Source of the DNA: Fastidiosipila sp964627125
Lineage (GTDB): Bacteria; Bacillota; Clostridia; Saccharofermentanales; Fastidiosipilaceae
NCBI GenBank assembly: GCA_964627125.1
Contig: CAZVJQ010000004.1
Location: 1-64,000 of the forward strand
Length of the DNA: 64,000 nucleotides
Direction: 5' to 3'
Below are positions 18,416 through 25,563 of the stretch, in pieces. The notes under the pieces are model-generated. The model did not search any database. It had not been told where the DNA came from and saw only the letters and a list, made by a program, of their open reading frames with translations. The position numbers and the translations under genes were made by a program. Positions within the stretch are counted from its first letter, which is position 1, and each line of letters opens with the position of its first letter.

Positions 18416-19266
18416 GCTATGTTTATCAAAAAGGTTCTCCCTTAGCTCATACAGCCCTGAGCAATATAGACTTAGAGATTGAATCTGGAACTATTAACGC
18501 AATTATCGGTAAGACAGGAAGTGGTAAATCTACTTTGCTTAGACACTTCAATGCTCTCATACTGCCAAGTGATGGCTATGTAAGAATGGGAAATATTGTT
18601 ATTGGTCCCAAAACTGGAAATACTAGTCTTAAGCAGTTGAGGAAGCAAGTTGGTATGGCTTTTCAATTTCCTGAAGCTCAGTTATTTGCTCAAACAGTGA
18701 AAGAAGACATAATTTTTGGACCTAAGAATTATGGTATGAATGAAGGGCAGGCTTTGGCAAAAGCGAGCGAAGTCTTAAACCTAGTCGGTTTAGATGATTC
18801 ATATTTGGATAGATCACCATTCGAGTTATCTGGAGGAGAACAAAGAAGGGTAGCTATTGCATCAGTGCTAGCTACAGACCCGTCAGTATTAGTTCTAGAT
18901 GAGCCTGGTGCAGGATTAGATCCTAAAGGTAATAAGGATATAATGGATTTAATTTATAGACTCAATAAGGAAAAGGGAGTCACAATTATCTTATCTATAC
19001 ATAATATGGAAGATATAGCCATGTTGGCAGATAATATAATAGTTCTAGAAGAAGGTAGAAATGTTTTAGCTGCAAGTCCTGAAGAAGTTTTCCAAAGAGA
19101 AGATATCTTAGAGAGAAATAGCTTAGACTTACCAAAAACAATTAAATTTGCTAAAGAAATGCATGAAAAATATGGCTGGCATTTTGATAAATTACCATTA
19201 AACATGGATGAACTAGCCGCTGGGATAAAAAATAACTTGAATGGAAAAGAGCAGGGTCAGGTATGA
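18391..19266 (+). CDS. ecfA2: ECF transporter ATPase EcfA2
   Basis: Second ATPase of the ECF energising module. Walker A is GKTGSGKST (about residue 39), the Q-loop is FQFPEAQLF (the form typical of EcfA2), the signature is LSGGEQRR and Walker B is VLVLDEPGAGLDPKG. It is 291 residues. The start lies inside the end of ecfA1 and its stop overlaps ecfT by four bases (ATGA), so the three are translationally coupled. Confidence 0.93.
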   Translation: MDIQFRNVSYVYQKGSPLAHTALSNIDLEIESGTINAIIGKTGSGKSTLLRHFNALILPSDGYVRMGNIVIGPKTGNTSLKQLRKQVGMAFQFPEAQLFAQTVKEDIIFGPKNYGMNEGQALAKASEVLNLVGLDDSYLDRSPFELSGGEQRRVAIASVLATDPSVLVLDEPGAGLDPKGNKDIMDLIYRLNKEKGVTIILSIHNMEDIAMLADNIIVLEEGRNVLAASPEEVFQREDILERNSLDLPKTIKFAKEMHEKYGWHFDKLPLNMDELAAGIKNNLNGKEQGQV

Positions 19267-20060
19267 GAGATAGCTTAATAATAGGAAGATATCTACCTTA
19301 TGATTCATTTATTCATAAATTAGATCCTCGTTCAAAATTAATAACAACTCTTTTATTTGTAGTAATTATTTTATTTGCAAATAATTGGGCAACTTATTTA
19401 TTGCTAACTGGATTTGTAGTTTTAGCGATAGCTCTTTCTAAAATATCATTTGCTAAATTTATAAATGGCGTTAAACCCATGCTAAATTTATTGATATTTA
19501 CAGCGATGATTCAGGTTCTATTTACTAATGGACGAACTAATTATTTTTCATGGTGGATTTTTACAGTATCTCAAGAAGGTATAGAGCGCGGTATCTTCAT
19601 GTTTATTAGATTTGTATTAATAATATTTATATCACTACTTCTAACGCTGTCTACTGAAGCCCTGCAACTTACAGATGCTATAGAAAATTTAATGTCACCT
19701 TTAAAAATATTTGGAATCTCAGTTCATGAACCAGCATTAATGCTATCGATAGCTATGCGATTTGTACCTATAATGTTTGATGAGGCTAATGTCATAATGG
19801 ATGCGCAAAGAGCAAGAGGAATGGATTTTACAGAAGGTAATTTAATTCAAAAAGTAAAAAATTATACACCACTGTTAATACCATTGTTTAATGCATCTTT
19901 CGATAGGGCCGTAGATTTAGCGAATGCAATGGATTCTAGAAACTATAGATTGTCTGCAAAAAGAACTAAGTATAGAGAATTAAATTGGCATTTGAATGAC
20001 ACTTTAGTTTTAGTTGTTTTATTATTACTAGCAGTAGCTGTATTCTTGCTAAGAGCATAG
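19263..20060 (+). CDS. ecfT: ECF transporter transmembrane protein EcfT
   Basis: Membrane scaffold that couples the EcfA ATPases to substrate-binding S components. It begins with DSFIHKLDPRSKL, the conserved opening of the EcfT/CbiQ family. It has about five to six membrane segments and contains the Ala-Arg-Gly coupling motif in MDAQRARGMD (about residues 180-189). It is 265 residues. It is followed after 10 bases by the Gx transporter gene, an unusual neighbour for a housekeeping ECF module and a hint that this module serves flavin supply. Confidence 0.92.
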   Translation: MRDSLIIGRYLPYDSFIHKLDPRSKLITTLLFVVIILFANNWATYLLLTGFVVLAIALSKISFAKFINGVKPMLNLLIFTAMIQVLFTNGRTNYFSWWIFTVSQEGIERGIFMFIRFVLIIFISLLLTLSTEALQLTDAIENLMSPLKIFGISVHEPALMLSIAMRFVPIMFDEANVIMDAQRARGMDFTEGNLIQKVKNYTPLLIPLFNASFDRAVDLANAMDSRNYRLSAKRTKYRELNWHLNDTLVLVVLLLLAVAVFLLRA

Positions 20061-20070
20061 GAGGAGAAGA

Positions 20071-20655
20071 ATGACACAAACTCAAAAAAATGTTTATATA
20101 GCTCTTCTAGCTGCTCAAGCAACAATAATTTCATTATTGGAAAGAGTGTTGCCGAATTTGTTTGCTTTTGCCCCAGGAGCAAAATTAGGATTAGCTAATA
20201 TTGTAACTATGCTTGCGATTTTTACTTTATCTAATAAAGACTCATTTAAGGTTGTCACAATAAGAGTATTTTTATCCGCTCTATTAGGTGGAACTTTCTC
20301 AATGTTTATTTATAGCTTCGTTGGATCTTACTTAAGTTTCTTCGCTATGATACTAGTTAAGCGCTTAGGCCCAAATGTAGTTAGCTTCGTTGGTATAAGT
20401 GCATGTGGGGGAATAATATTCAACTTAGGACAATTGATAGTAGCTAGCTCGATAGCTGGTAGTTTTAGCATAATGTTGTACTTGCCAGTGTTATCAGTAG
20501 CTGGAATTGCAGCAGGGATAGTTGTTGGTTTAATAGCTAACTTCCTTATGGGTAACGTTGCTTCAATTAAGAAGATGCAAAGTGAGTATGCTAAGAGTAA
20601 TTCATCATCTTTAGCATGGTATGAGCACTCTATGAAGAGTAATATTAGTTCATAG
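20071..20655 (+). CDS. Gx transporter / heptaprenyl diphosphate synthase component I-like membrane protein (EetB-like)
   Basis: An integral membrane protein of 194 residues with about five hydrophobic segments. The pattern ALLERVLPNLFAFAPGAKLGLANIVTM is characteristic of the Gx transporter family (formerly called heptaprenyl diphosphate synthase component I). In Listeria a member of this type belongs to the flavin-based extracellular electron transfer locus. Here it follows ecfT by 10 bases behind AGGAGA and precedes a NusG_II-domain gene, the same partner as in such loci. The biochemical function is not established; the older enzyme name is probably misleading. Confidence 0.82.
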   Translation: MTQTQKNVYIALLAAQATIISLLERVLPNLFAFAPGAKLGLANIVTMLAIFTLSNKDSFKVVTIRVFLSALLGGTFSMFIYSFVGSYLSFFAMILVKRLGPNVVSFVGISACGGIIFNLGQLIVASSIAGSFSIMLYLPVLSVAGIAAGIVVGLIANFLMGNVASIKKMQSEYAKSNSSSLAWYEHSMKSNISS

Positions 20656-20682
20656 ACTAGCAGTTATTTGAAAGGTGATAAA

Positions 20683-21102
20683 ATGAAAAAATATTTGAAG
20701 ATGGTTAAAATTGGTGACATAGTAATTGTTCTTTTTTTACTAGCCTTATCTTTCGTGCCACTAGGTATATTTACTTACCAAAGTATCCAGGCAGGTTCAG
20801 GCGTCCTATATGCTCGTATTTTAGTAGATGGTGAAGAAATTAAAATTATTAGTCTTGAAGATGATGGTGAGAGCGAAACTTTCGAGTATGAAGATGAGCA
20901 AGGAAATCTAAATATTGTTTATAGAGAAGGTAATACTGTAAGAATGCATGAGGCGAGCTGTAAGGACCAACTATGTGTTTGTAAGGGTGTTATTGGGAGG
21001 GTAGGCGAAACCATTGTTTGTCTGCCGAATAGATTCGTTGTCGAAGTGATGTCTGATAGCTCTGATACCTCGCCCGATTTCGATGTAGATGTACTGACGT
21101 GA
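20683..21102 (+). CDS. NusG domain II-containing membrane-anchored protein (EetA-like)
   Basis: A protein of 139 residues with an N-terminal signal-anchor helix (about 10-32) and an extracytosolic NusG_II-type beta domain. The family's Cys pattern is visible in ASCKDQLCVCKGVIGRVGE and IVCLPNRFVVEV (about residues 90-120). I chose the ATG at 20683, served by AAAGGTGA at 20671-20678; the in-frame TTG at 20668 lies upstream of that site. Proteins of this type pair with Gx transporter proteins and FMN-binding proteins in flavin electron transfer loci. An acidic C-terminal tail follows. Function inferred from context. Confidence 0.82.
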   Translation: MKKYLKMVKIGDIVIVLFLLALSFVPLGIFTYQSIQAGSGVLYARILVDGEEIKIISLEDDGESETFEYEDEQGNLNIVYREGNTVRMHEASCKDQLCVCKGVIGRVGETIVCLPNRFVVEVMSDSSDTSPDFDVDVLT

Positions 21103-21115
21103 TGAATAATTAACC

Positions 21116-21147
21116 ATGCTGCGAATTAAATTTTGTGGCATTTTTTT
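21116..21147 (+). terminator. Terminator after the NusG_II gene
   Basis: A 10-pair stem with several G-T pairs (21116-21125 with 21132-21141) is followed by T7. Downstream, 21148-21362 contains a short CGGC/GCCG hairpin overlapping one copy of the GCTTTGGCC motif (21162-21170) and a weak CTGTA/TACAG repeat near 21319, before the next gene. Confidence 0.65.
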
Positions 21148-21362
21148 ATTTATCCGCCCTCGGCCAAAGCCGACCACATGTACATCTGTACACAGTTTTG
21201 ACATATTTACCAATGAAATAAGCAAAGTGATTAAGGTTTATATTAGTTTCGTAAAATTATGTTAGAGGTAGTTGCAAAAGTAGTAATTATTGCTTAAAAT
21301 AGCCAAGAGAAAATGGTTCTGTATCACATGGTACAGGAAGGAAAATTGGGAGGAAAATATAA

Positions 21363-21818
21363 ATGAAGAAAGTATTCGCAAGCTTATTAGCTTTAACAGT
21401 ATTATTCACAGGTTTAACAGCATGTAATAATGCAGATAGCAGTGATCTACAAGACGGTACATATGTAGTTGAAGATCAAACATTCGGTGGTACAGGTTGG
21501 CAAGAAACACTAGAACTAGTAATTAGAGATGGTGTAATCGAAGATGCTACTTGGACAAGCTTAAATGAAGAAGGTCTAAACAAATTAGATGACGAAGAGT
21601 ACCAAGAAACAATGACAAACGTTAGTGGTTTAGGACCTCAAGACTTCATCCCAGCATTAGAAGCAGACTTATTAGATACACAAAATCCAGATGACGTAGA
21701 AGTTATTTCAGGTGCAACTGGTACAGCTGAGAAGTTCATTGACTACGCTAATAGAGCATTAGAAGCAGCAAGAGAAGGTAATACAGATACTATCGTTGTA
21801 GACAATACAGAAGAATAG
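21363..21818 (+). CDS. FMN-binding domain lipoprotein (PplA/NqrC-like flavin carrier)
   Basis: Predicted exported lipoprotein of 151 residues. The signal peptide ends in the lipobox LTAC (Cys20), followed by one FMN_bind domain. The flavin-attachment motif is VISGAT, with the acceptor Thr near residue 119; known ApbE substrates have D-x-x-(S/T)-G-A-(S/T), and here the first position is Glu. The next gene encodes ApbE, the transferase that attaches FMN to this threonine. PplA of Listeria has two such domains and NqrC/RnfG one. It starts behind GGGAGGA and is separated from apbE by a terminator, suggesting higher expression. Confidence 0.88.
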   Translation: MKKVFASLLALTVLFTGLTACNNADSSDLQDGTYVVEDQTFGGTGWQETLELVIRDGVIEDATWTSLNEEGLNKLDDEEYQETMTNVSGLGPQDFIPALEADLLDTQNPDDVEVISGATGTAEKFIDYANRALEAAREGNTDTIVVDNTEE

Positions 21819-21857
21819 TAATACCAATCTATAAGTGATAAAATATAGTAAATTAAG

Positions 21858-21884
21858 CAGGTAGGAAATTCCTACCTGTTTTTT
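21858..21884 (+). terminator. Terminator between the FMN lipoprotein gene and apbE
   Basis: A perfect 8-bp stem CAGGTAGG/CCTACCTG with loop AAATT is followed by T6. It probably attenuates rather than isolates apbE, which has only 26 bases between this element and its ATG. Confidence 0.82.
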
Positions 21885-21909
21885 ATGAACTAAATCTAAG
21901 GATATAAAT

Positions 21910-23004
21910 ATGAGCAAAAAGATAAAAACCAATTTGAATAAATTCCTAGCATTAAGTCTTTCTTTTGTCTTAATCTTCATATTAGCTGCATGTAATAATA
22001 ATGATGATGGTGAAACTACTGGAACTACAAATGTTGTATCTGAACCTTACAGTGGCTCTGAATTCTTAATGGGTACTTATGTAACTATAAGTATTTATGA
22101 TGAAGGTAAAGAAGATGTGCTTAACTTAGCATTCGATAGAATTCGTGAGCTAGATATTATGCTCTCTTCTAATGATCAAGGCTCTGATATTGATGCAATA
22201 AATAATTCTGCTGGTAAAGAACCTGTTGAAGTTACAGACGAAACCTTTGAACTTTTAGAGTTGGCTCTGGAATATAGTTCTGTAGAAAATGGTAGTTTTG
22301 ACTTAACAATTGGACCAATAATAAATCTTTGGAGAATTGGTTTTGACGATGCTAGAGTACCTGAACCAGGAGAAATAGAAGAAGCGCTTACTCTCGTAAA
22401 TCATGAAAACTTAATTCTTGATGCAGATGCTCAAACTGCATATCTAACTGAAGAAGGGATGAGAATTGATTTAGGTGCTATTGCTAAAGGATATATAGCA
22501 GATGAAACTGCTGAAGTTCTAAGTGAAAATGGAGTATCAACTGCCATTTTAAACTTAGGCGGAAATATTGTAATTATGGGTGATTCGCCAAATAGAGACA
22601 CAGGTGGTTTTAATGTCGGTGTTCAAGACCCAAATGCTCAACTAAATCAATATGTAGGTACTATCCTTCTTAGAGATAAATCAATAGTAACTTCAGGTAT
22701 ATATGAAAGAGTTATTGAGGAAGATGGTCAAGAGTACCACCACCTAATGGATCCAGAAACTGGATATCCAATAAATAATGAACTTTCTAGTGTAACTATT
22801 ATTTCAGATAAATCAGTAGATGGGGATGGTCTATCTACCTTGATTTTTGCATTTGGTTTAGAAGAAGGTTTGGATTACATAAATAATTTAGATGGTGTAG
22901 GTGCAATATTCATCACAAGAGATTTTGAACTCTACACATCTGACGATATTAAAGATGATTTTAGACTCACAAATGAAGATTTGACTTGGATAAATCAAGA
23001 CTAA
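21910..23004 (+). CDS. apbE: FAD:protein FMN transferase (ApbE family lipoprotein)
   Basis: Mg-dependent enzyme that moves FMN from FAD onto a threonine of exported flavoproteins. It has a lipoprotein signal (LAAC lipobox, Cys near 28). Family motifs are EFLMGTYVTISIY, LGAIAKGYIAD, ILNLGGNI, TSGIYERV, YHHLMDPETGYP and SVDGDGLSTLIFAFG, the last of the metal-binding type. It is 364 residues. It directly follows the FMN-binding lipoprotein, its likely substrate, as fmnB follows pplA in Listeria. Confidence 0.94.
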   Translation: MSKKIKTNLNKFLALSLSFVLIFILAACNNNDDGETTGTTNVVSEPYSGSEFLMGTYVTISIYDEGKEDVLNLAFDRIRELDIMLSSNDQGSDIDAINNSAGKEPVEVTDETFELLELALEYSSVENGSFDLTIGPIINLWRIGFDDARVPEPGEIEEALTLVNHENLILDADAQTAYLTEEGMRIDLGAIAKGYIADETAEVLSENGVSTAILNLGGNIVIMGDSPNRDTGGFNVGVQDPNAQLNQYVGTILLRDKSIVTSGIYERVIEEDGQEYHHLMDPETGYPINNELSSVTIISDKSVDGDGLSTLIFAFGLEEGLDYINNLDGVGAIFITRDFELYTSDDIKDDFRLTNEDLTWINQD

Positions 23005-23007
23005 GAT

Positions 23008-23032
23008 AAAGGTATCCTTTAAGGATACCTTT
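23008..23032. terminator. Bidirectional terminator between apbE and rqcH
   Basis: AAAGGTATCC/GGATACCTTT (23008-23017, 23023-23032) is a 10-bp stem flanked by A- and T-rich sequence, placed between convergent genes. Confidence 0.75.
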
Positions 23033-23034
23033 AA

Positions 23035-24825
23035 TTAATTGGCTTGAATTTCTAAATCCTTATGCTGATTAGCTTCAGCGATAATAGTCTTATAGTTATC
23101 GTAAATAACAAAACCTGGTTTTGAACCACTAGGTTTTTTCACATTTGAAACTGGACAATAATCAATTTCTACTTCAATGGATGCCATTTCTCGCTGTTGT
23201 GGTTTTAAGCTTAAATAAGCAGCTATCTGAGCAGCTTCTAAAATATCGCTATCTTCTGGATTATCGCCTGTCAAAATCAAATGAGTTCCTGGTACATTTT
23301 TAGCATGGAACCATAAATCATCTTTCTGGGCAAAGCGGAAAGTGAGCCTATCATTTTGATGATTATTTCTTCCAGCATATATTTTCAAACCATTAGAAGT
23401 TTCATACTCTCTAGGAGGAAGTGCTTCAGTATGAGAAGGTCCTTTCTTAGACTTCTTATCAACTTTAGCAAATTTCTTCTTAAATGGACCTGTGAGCATT
23501 TCATTTTCAATAGTTAATAAATCTTCTACTGAGTCTGAATTCTCAAGCAGATTTTCAATACTATATAAGTAATTTACATTTTCTTCAGTTGCCTCAATAT
23601 GATCTTTAGCATAGTTTAAAGTATCTTTTTGCTTGTTATATGTTTTAAAGAATTTATTAGCAGTCTGAGCTAAATTGAGCTTAGGATCTAACTTAATAGT
23701 AATCTCATTCATGTCTGGATCATAGTAATCAATTAAGTTAATTTCATTATTCTTTATTTCTTTCTCGTTAATACTGTAAAGTTGTGAAAGAATCAATTCA
23801 GCATTTCTTCTATTATCATCAAAATTTTCACTTTTTCTAATATCGTTGAAATAGACATCTACTAATTTCTCTTGATGCTTAATCTCTTTACGTAATTTAG
23901 ATAGAAGATTTGATCTTTTATTGCTCAAATCTTTATCATCAGACCTGCGATTATAAATAGTATCAATTGCTGTACTTATATTTTCTATTCTCTCAGCATT
24001 TCCTAAGCTACTAAGCTTCACACAGTGATAGTCGCCTCTGCCATTAGAGGCATTAGGGAAGATATAAGCATCTTTAGATTCATAAATGTTTCTTAAGTAT
24101 TCTAAAGTAGTTTTAAGTAGTGAGGATTTCTCATCATCATTTAATGAGGCAAAAGTCCTCTTACCATTAATCATGGATCTATATAAAATTTCATTAACTA
24201 ATAAAGGGGATAGACCCAAGCATAGATTCAATAATTCTCTATCTAATGATTTAGATTGATCTATTCCACTAAGCTCAAAAACCCCAGTTTCTAGCTCTTG
24301 TATTCTATCTTCTATAAGGGGTTTATTTTGAATTGGTGGAACCTTGTATTCTTGTTTGGGAAGAATAAGTCTATATCTTGAAGTTTCTGCATCTACATGA
24401 ATTAAGCTATCCATAATAATGTTTTTATCATTAACCAATATTACATTTGACTGTCTATTCATTAACTCAACTATAAGTTTCACATGGTGCTCATCTTGTA
24501 GTTCATCTATATGTATAAATTCAAATATCAAGACTCTTTCATAATCAGGGCTATAGACTCTCTGAACTCTAGCTCCTTGCAAATGTTTTCTCAAATACAT
24601 AGTAAATCTAGGAGCGATCTTAGGGTTCACAAAAGATGCGGTTGAGAAATGGCATGTAGTATTACTAGGATTAGTATTGATTAGTAACTTACTATTTCCT
24701 CTAAATGAAAATCTAAGCAGCAGTTCATAATGACTAGGTTGTTGTATCTTATCTAGTCGAACATTCCTTAATTTTTCATCTAATTCATTTGCTAGTTTGT
24801 GCATTAGCAATCCATCTAAAGCCAT
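23035..24825 (-). CDS. rqcH: Ribosome quality control protein RqcH (NFACT family, FbpA-like)
   Basis: Homologue of Rqc2/NEMF that adds C-terminal alanine tails to nascent chains on stalled 50S subunits. It starts MALDGLLMHKLANEL, the family's N-terminal NFACT-N signature. Long coiled-coil helices fill the middle, and the NFACT-R domain carries DDLWFHAKNVPGTHLIL (about residues 500-516). It is 596 residues from the ATG at 24825; an in-frame TTG just upstream is less likely given the GAGG spacing. Such proteins were earlier called fibronectin-binding (FbpA). Only + strand genes flank it. Confidence 0.93.
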   Translation of the reverse strand: MALDGLLMHKLANELDEKLRNVRLDKIQQPSHYELLLRFSFRGNSKLLINTNPSNTTCHFSTASFVNPKIAPRFTMYLRKHLQGARVQRVYSPDYERVLIFEFIHIDELQDEHHVKLIVELMNRQSNVILVNDKNIIMDSLIHVDAETSRYRLILPKQEYKVPPIQNKPLIEDRIQELETGVFELSGIDQSKSLDRELLNLCLGLSPLLVNEILYRSMINGKRTFASLNDDEKSSLLKTTLEYLRNIYESKDAYIFPNASNGRGDYHCVKLSSLGNAERIENISTAIDTIYNRRSDDKDLSNKRSNLLSKLRKEIKHQEKLVDVYFNDIRKSENFDDNRRNAELILSQLYSINEKEIKNNEINLIDYYDPDMNEITIKLDPKLNLAQTANKFFKTYNKQKDTLNYAKDHIEATEENVNYLYSIENLLENSDSVEDLLTIENEMLTGPFKKKFAKVDKKSKKGPSHTEALPPREYETSNGLKIYAGRNNHQNDRLTFRFAQKDDLWFHAKNVPGTHLILTGDNPEDSDILEAAQIAAYLSLKPQQREMASIEVEIDYCPVSNVKKPSGSKPGFVIYDNYKTIIAEANQHKDLEIQAN

Positions 24826-24893
24826 CAATTATTCCTCAATTCGCTTGAATTTGTTTTCGTCATATTATGGTATCATATCAAGGAGGTAATGAT

Positions 24894-25178
24894 ATGGCTA
24901 CGAATAGAAAAAATAGTAAAAAAACTACAAAATCTACTACAAAGAAGACTAGTGATGACAATAGTTTTTTAGATATATTTGCACATGATTTTTGGAAAAC
25001 TAGTATAGGAAATTTCGTAAAAATTCTTCTAGGAGTTTTATTGTTATTTCTTATCAATCTACTTATCAGTAGAAACAACTACCAAACATTCTATATCCTA
25101 CTAGGTATAGAAATATTAATCGGTGTAATAGTAATTGTAGCTAGATTAATTATCCAGCAAAAAGATGCTAATTCATAG
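24894..25178 (+). CDS. Small two-helix membrane protein, unknown
   Basis: Not recognised. It is a 94-residue protein with a Lys/Thr/Ser-rich cytoplasmic N-terminus (about 25 residues) and two membrane helices (about 42-60 and 69-87). It has a strong AGGAGG site at 24881-24886 serving the ATG at 24894. It is divergent from rqcH and 14 bases from the next gene, so the two are probably cotranscribed. Confidence 0.65.
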   Translation: MATNRKNSKKTTKSTTKKTSDDNSFLDIFAHDFWKTSIGNFVKILLGVLLLFLINLLISRNNYQTFYILLGIEILIGVIVIVARLIIQQKDANS

Positions 25179-25192
25179 AAGGAGAATTTCAA

Positions 25193-25489
25193 ATGGCAAA
25201 ATATGATGAGAACTTCGTTGGTGAAGAGAGAACTAGGAAGGCTTTTGACATCCATGGTGTTGATGTTTCAGCGATGATGGAAGCTTTAGACCAGACAAAA
25301 GGTAATGTTTATTTGATCACAAAAGAAGGTGACAAGATTAATCTCAAGAGTAAATTAAGTCAGATTACAGGTTTATTTTCACTTCTCCAAGGTGGAAAGA
25401 TAGTAGATGCCACAATTATTGCAGAAGATCCTGAAGATGAATCAAGATTATTCAGATTAAATTTATTTGGTGTATCAGAAGAAGAATAA
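25193..25489 (+). CDS. Small conserved cytoplasmic protein, unknown
   Basis: A 98-residue soluble protein without known motif. The core (KGNVYLITKEGDKINLKSKLSQ) looks like a small conserved Clostridia family that databases often label by mistake as polyA polymerase; I would not adopt that name. It follows the two-helix membrane protein after 14 bases with AAGGAGAA upstream and ends at a strong terminator. Confidence 0.65.
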   Translation: MAKYDENFVGEERTRKAFDIHGVDVSAMMEALDQTKGNVYLITKEGDKINLKSKLSQITGLFSLLQGGKIVDATIIAEDPEDESRLFRLNLFGVSEEE

Positions 25490-25511
25490 ATAATAAAATA
25501 GAATTAAGATT

Positions 25512-25541
25512 AGAACCTAAGTGATTTCTTAGGTTCTTTTT
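25512..25541 (+). terminator. Intrinsic terminator
   Basis: A perfect 10-bp stem AGAACCTAAG/CTTAGGTTCT with a 6-base loop is followed by T-rich sequence. Confidence 0.85.
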
Positions 25542-25563
25542 CTAAATAGATGGAGGAATATTA

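Noticed and set aside
21319..21336. CTGTA...TACAG repeat upstream of the FMN lipoprotein gene as an operator
   Set aside because: Only five paired bases with uneven flanks; expected often by chance.
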